Origin: Holdemania massiliensis AP2
GTDB lineage: Bacteria; Bacillota_I; Bacilli_A; Erysipelotrichales; Erysipelotrichaceae
Assembly (NCBI RefSeq): GCF_000327285.1
Contig: NZ_HE998567.1
Coordinates: 1,305,558 to 1,369,557 of the forward strand
Direction of reading: 5' to 3'
Length of the DNA stretch: 64,000 bases
In this document: positions 24,645 to 33,658 of the stretch, in pieces
Layout of the letters: every line of letters starts with the position of its first letter
Position numbering within the stretch: the stretch's first letter is position 1
Notes under the pieces: model-generated
Database searches by the model: none
Told to the model about the DNA's origin: nothing
The model's input: the letters and a program-made list of their open reading frames with translations, nothing else
Program-made: the position numbers and the translations under genes

Positions 24645-24678
24645 ACAAGAAAAACGCTCCCCTTTTTCAGGAAAGCGT
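24645..24678 (-). terminator. Terminator of the kduI-kduD operon
   Basis: ACGCTTTCC and GGGGAGCGT pair (two G-U) around TGAAAAA, then TTTTTC on the minus strand. Confidence 0.7.
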
Positions 24679-24707
24679 CATTCTGTGTCATCTTGAAGAT
24701 AGAATAA

Positions 24708-25499
24708 TTATTGCGGCTGCTTGCCGATGTAAGCCAGGATACCGCCGTCAACATACAGGATATGACCGTTGACGAAATCCGAAGCATCTGAAGCCAGGAA
24801 GACGGCAGGCCCCATCAGATCTTCCGGCTTGCCCCAACGTGCAGCCGGTGTTTTCGAGATGATGAAGCTGTTGAATGGATGGCCGTCAACGCGCAGCGGA
24901 GCTGTCTGCGGTGTTTCAATGTAGCCCGGGCCGATGCCGTTGCACTGGATGTTGTATTCGCCGTATTCCGAAGCGATGTTCTTCGTCAGCATTTTTAAGC
25001 CGCCCTTCGCTGCAGCATATGCGGAAACCGTTTCGCGGCCCAGCTCGCTCATCATTGAACAGATGTTAATGATCTTGCCATGACCTTTCTTGATCATTCC
25101 CGGAATGACTGCTTTTGATACGATGAACGGACCGTTTAAGTCAATGTCGATGACCTTGCGGAAATCCGCAGCCGCCATTTCCAGCATTGGAACACGCTTG
25201 ATAATACCGGCATTGTTGACCAGAATGTCAATGACGCCGACTTCTGCTTCAATCTTCTTAACCAGCTCATTGACAGCCGCTTCATCGGTAACGTCGCAGA
25301 CATAGCCATGAGCGGCGATGCCTTCTTCCTGATAAGCAGCCAAGCCCTTGTCTACTAATTCCTGATTGATATCGTTAAAGACGATCGTTGCGCCGGCAGC
25401 TGCAAAGCCGCGGGCGATATTGAAGCCGATGCCGTAAGAAGCGCCGGTGATCAGAGCAACCTTGCCCTGCAGAGAAAAACTGTTCATAAAATTTTCCAT
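24708..25499 (-). CDS. kduD: 2-dehydro-3-deoxy-D-gluconate 5-dehydrogenase KduD
   Basis: The 263-residue short-chain dehydrogenase has TGASYGIG (residues 18-25) for NAD(P) binding, NNAG, and the catalytic Ser/YAAAK set (SAYAAAKGG). Closest by sequence and context to KduD, which interconverts 2,5-diketo-3-deoxygluconate and 2-keto-3-deoxygluconate in breakdown of unsaturated uronates from pectin or glycosaminoglycans. It lies 50 bp downstream of kduI in one operon. AGGAGG precedes the ATG by nine bases. Confidence 0.9.
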   Translation of the reverse strand: MENFMNSFSLQGKVALITGASYGIGFNIARGFAAAGATIVFNDINQELVDKGLAAYQEEGIAAHGYVCDVTDEAAVNELVKKIEAEVGVIDILVNNAGIIKRVPMLEMAAADFRKVIDIDLNGPFIVSKAVIPGMIKKGHGKIINICSMMSELGRETVSAYAAAKGGLKMLTKNIASEYGEYNIQCNGIGPGYIETPQTAPLRVDGHPFNSFIISKTPAARWGKPEDLMGPAVFLASDASDFVNGHILYVDGGILAYIGKQPQ

Positions 25500-25549
25500 A
25501 TTTTTATTCCTCCTGTTTTTTCGTTGACTTATTTTTTTGATCTTCTGAA

Positions 25550-26392
25550 TCAGCGCAGCTGCGTTGTTTCGATGTTGTCCATATCATCAAAAGCCTTGTT
25601 TTCGCCGCCCATGGCCCAGATGAACGCATAGTTGCTTGTACCGCAGCCGCTGTGGATGCTCCAGGACGGAGAAATGACTGCCTGTTCGTTCTGCATGACG
25701 ATATGCCGGGTTTCCTTGCCTTCGCCCATCATGTGGAAGACGACATTTTCCTGCGGAATATCGAAATAGAAATAAACTTCCATCCGGCGCTCATGCGTAT
25801 GTGCCGGCATTGTGTTCCAGACACTGCCTTCTTCCAGACGAGTCAGACCCATCGACAGCTGGCAGGTTTCCAGCACATCCGGATGAATAAACTGATTAAT
25901 CGTTCTGGCATTGGAAGTTTTCAGATCGCCCATCGGACGTTTGTTTGCATCCTGGATTGAAATGAAGGTTGTTTTGCATGGCTTATGCGCCGGGGCGCTG
26001 ACCATATAGAATTTGGCCGGATGAGCGGCATCATCACTGGCAAAAGTGACCTCTTTTGTTCCCATCGTGATATACAGGCAGTCCTCATGCCCCATTTTGT
26101 ATGTGACGCCGTCGGCTGTGATTGTACCTGGTTCACCGATGTTGAAGATTCCGATTTCCCGGCGTTCCAGGAAATAATGTGTGCCGAAGTTTTTCCAGCA
26201 GTCAATGCCCTTATCAATCGAAACTGTTTCATTGACCGGCATGCAGCCCAAGGTTACCATCCGATCGACATGCGAATAAACCGCTGTGACTTCATCGGCT
26301 GCAAACAGATCCGTAATCAGAAACTCATCCCGAATTTCATCCGTGGTATAACGCTTGAAGTCCCGCTGGTTAGCAGAATAACGAATATCCAT
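25550..26392 (-). CDS. kduI: 5-keto-4-deoxyuronate isomerase KduI
   Basis: The 280-residue cupin isomerase carries the zinc-binding PAHTHERRMEVYFYFD segment and the HSGCGTSNYAFIW region typical of KduI, which converts 4-deoxy-5-ketouronate to 2,5-diketo-3-deoxygluconate. It feeds KduD. The start at 26392 follows AGGAGG; upstream codons in frame precede that site. The promoter region has a 16-bp palindrome at 26442-26457. The next pathway enzymes (KDG kinase and aldolase) are not in this window. Confidence 0.93.
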   Translation of the reverse strand: MDIRYSANQRDFKRYTTDEIRDEFLITDLFAADEVTAVYSHVDRMVTLGCMPVNETVSIDKGIDCWKNFGTHYFLERREIGIFNIGEPGTITADGVTYKMGHEDCLYITMGTKEVTFASDDAAHPAKFYMVSAPAHKPCKTTFISIQDANKRPMGDLKTSNARTINQFIHPDVLETCQLSMGLTRLEEGSVWNTMPAHTHERRMEVYFYFDIPQENVVFHMMGEGKETRHIVMQNEQAVISPSWSIHSGCGTSNYAFIWAMGGENKAFDDMDNIETTQLR

Positions 26393-26441
26393 TGTTACGT
26401 CCTCCTTTTTCTTTCTGTCCCTATCATAACGCATTTCCTTC

Positions 26442-26457
26442 AACTTGTATACAAGTT
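26442..26457. promoter_or_regulatory. Perfect 16-bp palindrome upstream of kduI
   Basis: AACTTGTATACAAGTT is fully self-complementary and lies about 15 bp upstream of a -10-like TATGAT. It has the TTGTATACAA core typical of GntR-family operators. No GntR gene is in the window; the adjacent WYL regulator is another candidate ligand. Confidence 0.6.
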
Positions 26458-26461
26458 TCTT

Positions 26462-27448
26462 CTATTTTTTCTCATCTTTTTCATATCTGGCTAAAACATC
26501 CCTGAAAATCATCTTGATTTCATCCCGGACTTCAGCTGGTTCCAGAATTTCCAAATACTTCGCATACTGCATTGCCAGATAGATAATCCCTTCCCGGCTG
26601 CCTTTCACCCGTGTGATAAAGTGTTCCTCATCTTTTATGACAATGCTGATTTCCTTGCCAAACTGATCAACAATATCGTCTAAGATGCGCTTATGGCACA
26701 GCAGCATGAAATCCAGAACTTCCCCGCCGAACATGTGGATTTTAGTTTTGGCATATTCATACGGATCATCGATCTGTTCCAACCGCATTTCATATCGTTC
26801 GCCTTTTAGAATATTCCGGATTTTATCCACACGGTAGTGACTGAAATTCTGATATTTTTCATGACGTGCTACCAAATAAGTTTTCTCATTCTCATAAACC
26901 AGATAAACCGGCTGTACGACATACGGATGATCACGGCGGGGTACTAACTGCAGTTTCTCATTATACTGAACATAATCAAAGGTAACCGTACGTTTTTCCT
27001 CAATCGCTTCCAATAAAATCTGCAGACTTAAAAAGAAATCTTGATTGTCTTTTTTACGCAGATTATCAACATAAATTCTTTGATGATATTTCTGCCCAAC
27101 ATATTTGCTCTGCGTCATCAGAAGTTTTTTAATCAAAGCATTGGAATGATAGCGCGGAATAAAATTTGATGCATGAACGGCAGAACACAAAAGCATGATT
27201 TCTGATTCTTCAAAATCGCGTTCATTCAGATAATATCCCTGACCGTTTTCCTGATACGTACTGATATCATAACCAAAATCAATCAACATTTGAATGTTGG
27301 CATACAATGTCCGTCGATCAATCGTGCATTGATCCTGCCGTGACATTTTCTCCAAAATCGCTGAGGCACTTAAGGGATGCTGCGCGTCGCTTTCTGTCTT
27401 TAATATTTGTAAAAGACTCAGGATGCTTACTTTTTTATCTGCCATGTT
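26462..27448 (-). CDS. WYL-domain transcriptional regulator
   Basis: The 328-residue protein has an N-terminal HTH (residues about 5-65, ILEKMSRQDQCTIDRRTLYANIQML) and a WYL ligand-sensing region (FDYVQYNEKLQLVPRRDHPYVVQPVYLVYENEKTYLVA and HYRVDKI). WYL proteins often respond to nucleic-acid or nucleotide ligands, or control catabolic operons. It is directly upstream of kduI on the same strand, suggesting it regulates uronate use. AGAGGTGA precedes the chosen ATG. Confidence 0.82.
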   Translation of the reverse strand, partial: NMADKKVSILSLLQILKTESDAQHPLSASAILEKMSRQDQCTIDRRTLYANIQMLIDFGYDISTYQENGQGYYLNERDFEESEIMLLCSAVHASNFIPRYHSNALIKKLLMTQSKYVGQKYHQRIYVDNLRKKDNQDFFLSLQILLEAIEEKRTVTFDYVQYNEKLQLVPRRDHPYVVQPVYLVYENEKTYLVARHEKYQNFSHYRVDKIRNILKGERYEMRLEQIDDPYEYAKTKIHMFGGEVLDFMLLCHKRILDDIVDQFGKEISIVIKDEEHFITRVKGSREGIIYLAMQYAKYLEILEPAEVRDEIKMIFRDVLARYEKDEKK

Positions 27449-27633
27449 GTTCACCTCTGATTCCATTATAAAGGTGTCAGTTTTTTTGTACATCCTAATC
27501 GCTATAATTAACTCAAAACAAGGAGGGATTTCCATGATTCAGTTCATTTTTGCCGCTATTGTCAGGATGAAATCCGGACAATCGGTCTTAAGCTTGGATA
27601 ACAGACAAATAAAATCAACGAGGTCAGATAGAA

Positions 27634-28773
27634 ATGTCTTTGGAATCAAAGCGAACTAGAATGAAATCCGGATTTCTCTTTATTTGTACTGTTATCCGAA
27701 GCTTATTTCACAACCACTCATCATTCAGAAAAAAAGCTGAACTTTCCTCTCAACCTTTGTCCCCAACTCCTCTTGTGCGAACTGGGATAGCAACGCTTCC
27801 TTTCCCCGTCAAACCCGGCGATTTAGTGTGGTGTTTGATGCCCTTGAGTGAAAAGGAGCTGAAAACAGTTCCGGAAGGGCATCGAATTAGGCCTTACTGG
27901 ATCGCACAAGTCAAAAACAATCACGTCATGGGTTTTTATTGTTCTTCCAAACCGATCAAACAATGTGCAGAAAACTCCATTTTTGTGATTTCTGGTGAGG
28001 TTACAGGTCTTTGCCGCTCTTATGTAGATTTGCGTCAGCTTCATCCGATTCCGTTTGATTATCTGCTGGAATCAATCTGCTTTATTCCTGAACCAATTCA
28101 AAATCAAGCCAACAAATGGATGTTTTTGCAGCATCGTAAAGATTCAAAAAGACAAGATCAGATTTTTCCTGTCACACTGATGCCCTATCCTGGTGATATC
28201 CTAAAAAATAAGGGCGTTGTCTTGCGTTGTGATGAGCAATTTTATACTGCTATTAAAATGGCCGCGAATCAAAACCTAACGGGCGGCATTAAAACAAGAA
28301 ATCAGTATCTTTCCTTAATTCATCAACCCATTCATAGTTATTTCACGGCCAGTTTTAAGGCTGACGAACTTGTCGGTTTGGCTGATTCCAGCACTGTATT
28401 CCGATTGGAAAAAAATCATTCGAAGCAGAAAAAACAAGCCAAGGATAAAGAAAAAATGTACCAAATGCAGCCTTCCCGCTTTCGCTGCGGTGAAATATTA
28501 AAGGACTTGTATGATCAGGAATATGTTTTTCTCTTTGCCGCCAATTCCCACCATTATGGTTACCCCTTAGATGATTTCATTCCGATCCAGCTGACTTGCC
28601 TCAGCAAAAAGCTTTCATCTTCGTTCATGCATTTGCCCTTAGAAGATCTAATGACAGATCTGCAGTCTTTAAGCGAGCATTTGGAAAAAACGCCGTTTAT
28701 AGCGATTCTGAAGCATCTTCAGAAAAAGCTTTATTCCCAACCTGAGCCATGTCGTTGCCTGCTTCATGGCTAA
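27634..28773 (+). CDS. Unrecognised protein with three similar 'GD/GE' segments
   Basis: A 379-residue soluble protein I cannot assign. Three places have a similar short pattern: KPGDLVWCLMP (about 60), YPGDILKNKGVVLRC (about 190) and RCGEILKDLYDQEYVFLFA (about 287). The first, continuing RPYWIAQVKNNHVMGFYCSSKP, looks like the beta-barrel entry of MazF/PemK or other SH3-like proteins. A charged Lys/Gln-rich linker (about 260-275) separates the last part. It is divergent from the WYL gene. The ribosome site before 27634 is weak, so the start is uncertain. Confidence 0.5.
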   Translation: MSLESKRTRMKSGFLFICTVIRSLFHNHSSFRKKAELSSQPLSPTPLVRTGIATLPFPVKPGDLVWCLMPLSEKELKTVPEGHRIRPYWIAQVKNNHVMGFYCSSKPIKQCAENSIFVISGEVTGLCRSYVDLRQLHPIPFDYLLESICFIPEPIQNQANKWMFLQHRKDSKRQDQIFPVTLMPYPGDILKNKGVVLRCDEQFYTAIKMAANQNLTGGIKTRNQYLSLIHQPIHSYFTASFKADELVGLADSSTVFRLEKNHSKQKKQAKDKEKMYQMQPSRFRCGEILKDLYDQEYVFLFAANSHHYGYPLDDFIPIQLTCLSKKLSSSFMHLPLEDLMTDLQSLSEHLEKTPFIAILKHLQKKLYSQPEPCRCLLHG

Positions 28774-28792
28774 ACTTGATCTCTCCATGAAG
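28762..28792 (+). other. Hairpin at the end of the 379-residue protein gene
   Basis: CTTCATGG at 28762-28769 pairs with CCATGAAG at 28785-28792, straddling the stop codon. No T-run follows, so it is not a standard terminator. Confidence 0.4.
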
Positions 28793-28891
28793 TATACCCT
28801 GATCCTACATATTGATTCAAAAAGACGAGGCTGGTAAATTTTTTGTCCAGGCTGTTTGTTATACTATGCTCATAAATAAGGAGGCATATCT

Positions 28892-29185
28892 ATGAATTAC
28901 ATTACGATTGTTGGAGTCCATCATTTTTTTGGTACTGAACTCTTTAAGGTGGGTCAGACGCTTTACGGTATAAAAGAGCCGGATAACGTATTTGACAGCG
29001 AAGCGATCAAGGTTGTAACGGAAAGTGATATTCCCTGCGGCTACATTGCCAACAGCATTCATACTGTGGCAAAAGGCTGCCATTCAGCAGGACGGATTTA
29101 TGATACCTTCGATGATCGTTGTTCGATGAAGGTTCTGTTTATCGTGAAAGACGTGGTGATTGCCGAGCTTCTGCCCCAAGAATAA
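28892..29185 (+). CDS. HIRAN-domain protein
   Basis: The 97-residue protein is a single HIRAN domain: VGVHHFFGTELFKVGQTLYG, then KEPDNVFDSEAIKV (the conserved E-P-D-N-x-x-D-x-x-A-I) and GYIANS. HIRAN domains bind DNA ends or damaged DNA in larger proteins; small stand-alone bacterial versions are of unknown function. AAGGAGG precedes the ATG by seven bases. It is monocistronic and convergent with the ABC permease gene. Confidence 0.8.
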   Translation: MNYITIVGVHHFFGTELFKVGQTLYGIKEPDNVFDSEAIKVVTESDIPCGYIANSIHTVAKGCHSAGRIYDTFDDRCSMKVLFIVKDVVIAELLPQE

Positions 29186-29263
29186 GGCTTTCCTCGGCCA
29201 GTCTGTCACGATTCAACGTTCCTTGCACAACGCCGATCCTTCCTGCCCAGTGTTTTAAAACAA

Positions 29264-29300
29264 ACGAAAAAGGCAGAGATCCATTGAAGAATTCTGCCTG
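29264..29300 (-). terminator. Terminator of the Bce-type operon
   Basis: AGGCAGA and TCTGCCT pair (29299-29271) and are followed by TTTTTCG on the minus strand. Confidence 0.65.
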
Positions 29301-29320
29301 TTCGATGAAAGAAAGGTTGT

Positions 29321-31894
29321 CTAATTTTCTTCTTTCAGCGTTTCAATAATACTTTCCCTGCGGATTTTATGCGTAGCATAATTCATCATCGCCATCACCA
29401 TCAGGATTAAAATTAAGCTTCCGCCTAAAATCATCATCCAAGGCATATCGAAGGAAAACAGGAAACTGCCTGACATCAGATTGTAATGCAGCAAATGAAT
29501 CAGAACGACACTGATCGGAATGCCGATCACGGCCGCAGCCAAACCGTAGAAGATACTTTCCAGACGGATCATTCGATTGAATTGTTTTTCCGCCATGCCC
29601 ACCGACCGCAGCATTGCAAATTCTTTCCGCCGCAGTTCCATATTTGTGGAAATCGTATTGATCACATTGACCAGACAGACTAAACAAATCAAGGTGATAA
29701 AACCGTAAACAAAGATGGAAACAACGATCAGCAAGGTTTTTTCATCCTTCTGATTCTGAACCGGACTGTAATAGCTGAAGCTGTGCGTCAAATTCTGTTT
29801 TCCAATTTTGTCGATCTGCTTCACCATCGCCTCCTGCCGGCCTTTCTTAGCCCGCAGGTACAGCTTGTCATTGTAGGTTCGCGAACCCTCGGCCTCCGTG
29901 AGGATGACTTCTAAATCCGAAGCCGGAATCAGAATGGAAAGCTGCCCGCTGTATTGGATATCCTGGGAATACAAATCCATCTGTGCTGCCAAAGCTAACG
30001 GCTTCACGGTCAGGACTTCCCCAGCGTCGCCGATATGCAGGGTGAGTTCATCCGGCAGAGTATTAAAATAAGGAATATCGAAATAACGGCGCTGACCGTT
30101 TTCGCTGATTTCTGAGCGGTAACGATTTAATACAATGCCATGCAGCATCTCCTTGGAAGAAGAATGCATCGCTGCGGCTTCAACATGATTTTCAGCCAGA
30201 ATCTGAGCGTAGGTTTGATCATCCAGTGCAAACAAGATCACAGGATAAGGATCATTGATTGTATCCCAGGCTGAAACCAGCGGCAAGTTTGCAGTGTCCA
30301 TTACAGCATAGGTGATCGTAATCCGCTGGGCGCTGGCCACTGAATCCAGCTGACGAATCTCTTCAAAGCTGTCTTTCTGCTCAATCAGTGACCGCGATGA
30401 ATAATCAGTGACCCAGGCATCGGAGAGTTCGTCCTGATAGGTCAAGCCGACGGCCTGAATCATCATCGTTAAGATAGACGATACCGACGTAAACAAGATC
30501 AGACTGACCGCCAGCGACAAAATCGTCGACCAAGCCTTACGGCCGCTGCGCTGGATATTTTTTAAAGCCAGTTCACCTTCCAGACCGATAACTTTTCGTA
30601 CGCCTCGGCCTAACCAAAGATGATGGCGCTTAAGCTTGATGTCCTGGGACTGCCGAATTGCCTGAATCGGCGTCATTCGGGCTGCTCTTAAAGCTGGCAG
30701 CCAGCAGGACAATAAAATCATGACTACGGAACAAACGACGGTTAATCCCACAGCAGACAAGGAAATCACCGGTTCCAGCGGAACGTCCGCTGAGATAAAA
30801 TTCATTGACTGCAGCATCGGATTGACAATTTTTAACGTCACAGCCATTCCGCACCAGCCCGCAAAAAGTCCAATTGGAACTGCGATCAGGGCAATCATGA
30901 GACCTTCCTGAACGACGCACCAGAATTTCTGCCGGGCTGTCGCACCGATGCTGGCCAATAACCCAAACTGCCGGCTGCGTTCTGCCAATGAGATCGCAAA
31001 GGCGTTGTAAATCAGAAAGATCGATCCGGTAAGAATAATAATCAAGGTTAAAACAGCAGCTGAGGCGACCATGAAAAAGTAGGTATTATCCCAGAAGGGA
31101 CCACTGAACCGCAGCACATTTTCATTCACAGCGAAATTCGGATACAGCTTGGATTCCAGCTGCGGAAAATTCTTCTGCGGTGCCTGACTGGCGTTTTTAA
31201 ACTTCAGATAAAAAACGGGATTTTCTAATGCTGTAGTCTCCGCTTGCTTTGTGAAGGCCGTATAGCCCGGCGCCCATCGGTATTCCAGCTCAGACCGTTT
31301 CATCACGCCGACGACTGTATAGCTGCGTTCCGTTGTTTTCACGATCATTTCCGATTGTTCGGGATCAAAGGGATTACTTTGATTTAGCGGATGATCCGGG
31401 TCTTCACTCAGGATTCGTTCCCCCAGCTGCAGTGTCACAGTCTGACCCAGCTGAAATTCAACGCCGCCGTTATAGCCGACATGTTCCGAAATTAAAAGTT
31501 CGTTTTCATTTTCCGGCAGCCGTCCGGTGATCAGCTGAATTCCCAAGTTTGCAAAGCCTTCGTCATCCAAGGCTCTCACAAACCAATAAGGCTTGAATTC
31601 ATTCTGCCCTCCGGCTAATTCTGCATAACCCAAATCATCAGCCGAAAACAGCTCAGCCACCCGATTATCCGTCTTAATCAGCTCGATTTCCTGCGGACTC
31701 AACTCACTGTATGCCAACTCCCAATCGCCGGTTTCAAAGATTGCCTTGCGCTTAAGATAATCGAGAAAGGAAGTCGAAAACACGCTGACCGCCGTGATCA
31801 TGGCGACAGAAATAATAATTCCCATGCAGGTGAACAGCGTTCGGCGGCGATTCACCCGCAGTGTTTGGCGAGTATATCGACGTAAAATATTCAT
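29321..31894 (-). CDS. FtsX-type ABC permease of a Bce-like module
   Basis: An 857-residue permease with an N-terminal helix, a large extracellular region (about 45-270), an FtsX membrane block (about 275-420), a second extracellular region (about 480-730) and a final FtsX block (about 740-845). The duplicated MacB/FtsX layout suits antimicrobial-peptide detoxification transporters, although canonical BceB proteins are shorter (about 650). Its start overlaps the ATPase stop by four bases. With the upstream ATPase, kinase and response regulator it forms a peptide-antibiotic sensing and resistance unit. Confidence 0.82.
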   Translation of the reverse strand: MNILRRYTRQTLRVNRRRTLFTCMGIIISVAMITAVSVFSTSFLDYLKRKAIFETGDWELAYSELSPQEIELIKTDNRVAELFSADDLGYAELAGGQNEFKPYWFVRALDDEGFANLGIQLITGRLPENENELLISEHVGYNGGVEFQLGQTVTLQLGERILSEDPDHPLNQSNPFDPEQSEMIVKTTERSYTVVGVMKRSELEYRWAPGYTAFTKQAETTALENPVFYLKFKNASQAPQKNFPQLESKLYPNFAVNENVLRFSGPFWDNTYFFMVASAAVLTLIIILTGSIFLIYNAFAISLAERSRQFGLLASIGATARQKFWCVVQEGLMIALIAVPIGLFAGWCGMAVTLKIVNPMLQSMNFISADVPLEPVISLSAVGLTVVCSVVMILLSCWLPALRAARMTPIQAIRQSQDIKLKRHHLWLGRGVRKVIGLEGELALKNIQRSGRKAWSTILSLAVSLILFTSVSSILTMMIQAVGLTYQDELSDAWVTDYSSRSLIEQKDSFEEIRQLDSVASAQRITITYAVMDTANLPLVSAWDTINDPYPVILFALDDQTYAQILAENHVEAAAMHSSSKEMLHGIVLNRYRSEISENGQRRYFDIPYFNTLPDELTLHIGDAGEVLTVKPLALAAQMDLYSQDIQYSGQLSILIPASDLEVILTEAEGSRTYNDKLYLRAKKGRQEAMVKQIDKIGKQNLTHSFSYYSPVQNQKDEKTLLIVVSIFVYGFITLICLVCLVNVINTISTNMELRRKEFAMLRSVGMAEKQFNRMIRLESIFYGLAAAVIGIPISVVLIHLLHYNLMSGSFLFSFDMPWMMILGGSLILILMVMAMMNYATHKIRRESIIETLKEEN

Positions 31895-32574
31895 TTTCGC
31901 AGCACCTCATCGGAAACGATCTGCCCATCTTCAATCGTGATGATCCGATCTGCCTGCAGCGCAATATTTTCATCATGCGTGATCACAATGCAGGTTTGAT
32001 TGCGTTGTTTATTGGAAAAGCGCAGCAGCGTCATAATTTCCTGAGTATTACGGCTGTCCAGATTTCCGGTCGGTTCATCCGCCAGCAGAATCGCGGGATG
32101 ATGAATCAACGCACGGCCGATAGATACGCGCTGCTGCTGACCGCCGGATAACTGATTCGGCAGCAAATGCCGCTGCTTCGTCAATCCCAGCTGCTTGAGC
32201 AATTCATCGACGGTTTCCTTATCGACTTTCCGGCCATCCAGAAGCAAGGGCAGCGTAATGTTTTCCTCCACTGTCAAAACGGGAATCAGATTATAAAACT
32301 GATAAATAAGCCCCACCTGACGGCGGCGAAAAACCGCAAGCTTTTCTTCCTTCAGCGCTGTGATTTCCGTTCCGTCGACGATAATCTGACCTTGGTTCGG
32401 GCGGTCAACACCGCCTAAAAGATGCATCAGCGTGGACTTCCCGGAGCCGGAAGGCCCGACAATCGCTACGAACTCCCCCTTGTTGACGGTAAAGCTGACA
32501 TGATCCAGAGCTTTGACCTGCAGCGCGCCGCTGCCGTAGATCCGGCTGCAGTCACGGACATTTAAAATTTCCAT
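31891..32574 (-). CDS. ABC ATPase of the Bce-like module
   Basis: The 227-residue ATPase of the MacB/LolD/BceA class has Walker A GPSGSGKST (residues 40-48), signature LSGGQQQRVSIGRAL and Walker B LLADEPTGNLDS. AGGAGG precedes the ATG. It has its own promoter with a Bce-type box at 32601-32654, separating its expression from the kinase gene upstream. Confidence 0.9.
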   Translation of the reverse strand: MEILNVRDCSRIYGSGALQVKALDHVSFTVNKGEFVAIVGPSGSGKSTLMHLLGGVDRPNQGQIIVDGTEITALKEEKLAVFRRRQVGLIYQFYNLIPVLTVEENITLPLLLDGRKVDKETVDELLKQLGLTKQRHLLPNQLSGGQQQRVSIGRALIHHPAILLADEPTGNLDSRNTQEIMTLLRFSNKQRNQTCIVITHDENIALQADRIITIEDGQIVSDEVLRK

Positions 32575-32600
32575 CGTTGTTTTCCTCCTGTTGTGTTTAC

Positions 32601-32654
32601 AGTATAACCTCACGGCATGACTGCCTTATGAAATCATGAGTGACAGGTTCGTCA
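32601..32654 (-). promoter_or_regulatory. Promoter and Bce-type box upstream of the ABC genes
   Basis: -10 TATACT at 32606-32601. TGACNNNNNNGTCA at 32641-32654 (TGACAGGTTCGTCA on plus) matches 12 of 14 bases with the box before the response regulator gene and resembles the TGAC/GTCA inverted repeat bound by BceR. The -35 is poor, as expected for an activated promoter. Confidence 0.65.
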
Positions 32655-32659
32655 TTTTT

Positions 32660-33658
32660 TCAGACAATCTGATGCACAAAACGAATGACAAACCGCGATC
32701 CCCTTCCCGGCTGACTGAACACCTGCAGCGTCCCCGATTGTGCTGTAATGATTTGATAGGACATCGCCAAGCCGATGCCCACGCTGTCCGGCTTCGCGTT
32801 TCTGCCGCGGTAAAACCGTTCAAATAAATGCGGCAGGTCGGCAGGATCAATGCCTTCGCCATTATCCTCAATCACAATTTCATCAACGAGGGCGTTGTGC
32901 ATGCACATGATCCGCACCTGACCTTGCTGGGCATGTTCAGCACAGTTGCGCAGGATATTCCCCAAGGCTTCAGCCGTCCAGTTTTCATCCAATGTCAGCG
33001 TGAAATCCGCAGGACAATCCAGTACCGTTTCTACGCCATAGCGCACCATCTCCGCCTCTGCCTGAGAAAGTGACCTATTGATTAAAGAACGCACCGTCGT
33101 CGGCTGCGGCATAAACTGAACGGCCCGAGCTTCCAGCTTGGCCATTTTTAACAAAGACTGAATCAGCCAGCGCATCCGCGTCAGCTGAGCGGCGATCAAA
33201 CGCAGAAATTCCTGCCGCTGCGCCTGTTCCATCTGCGGCTGCTGCATCAGATCGACCATCATCATCATCGAGGTCAGCGGTGTTTTCAGCTGATGGGAAA
33301 TATCGCTCAATGAATCGGATAACAGCTGCTGCTGAACCTGCAGCTGTTCCGCACTTTCTCTCAGCTGCACCGTAACCTTATAAATTTCACTGTGCAGGAT
33401 GCTGAGTTCGCCTTCTTCATAATCCTGAGGATTCATCTGATATCGGCCTTCCCGCACCTTGCGCATCTGATCATTCAGCTGCCGCAGCCGATGATATCGC
33501 CAGGCAGTAAACAGCCCAAACGCACACAGCAGCATCAGCGCTTCGCTGACGCACAGCACAAGCATTTCAGTGGAAGCCGCTCCGGCGATCAGAAAAAAGG
33601 GCAGGCACAACCCCAGACAGCCTGCATAAAACAGAACGATTTCTTTATTTCGCATCAT
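32660..33658 (-). CDS. Intramembrane-sensing histidine kinase
   Basis: The 332-residue kinase has two N-terminal helices (about 7-25 and 32-52) with only a few residues outside, the hallmark of BceS-type kinases that sense through their partner permease. The phospho-acceptor is His122 in SHQLKTPLTS; the N box is GNILRNCAEHA and the G boxes are EDNGEGID and SVGIGLAMSY. It starts directly after the response regulator stop. Confidence 0.9.
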   Translation of the reverse strand: MMRNKEIVLFYAGCLGLCLPFFLIAGAASTEMLVLCVSEALMLLCAFGLFTAWRYHRLRQLNDQMRKVREGRYQMNPQDYEEGELSILHSEIYKVTVQLRESAEQLQVQQQLLSDSLSDISHQLKTPLTSMMMMVDLMQQPQMEQAQRQEFLRLIAAQLTRMRWLIQSLLKMAKLEARAVQFMPQPTTVRSLINRSLSQAEAEMVRYGVETVLDCPADFTLTLDENWTAEALGNILRNCAEHAQQGQVRIMCMHNALVDEIVIEDNGEGIDPADLPHLFERFYRGRNAKPDSVGIGLAMSYQIITAQSGTLQVFSQPGRGSRFVIRFVHQIV

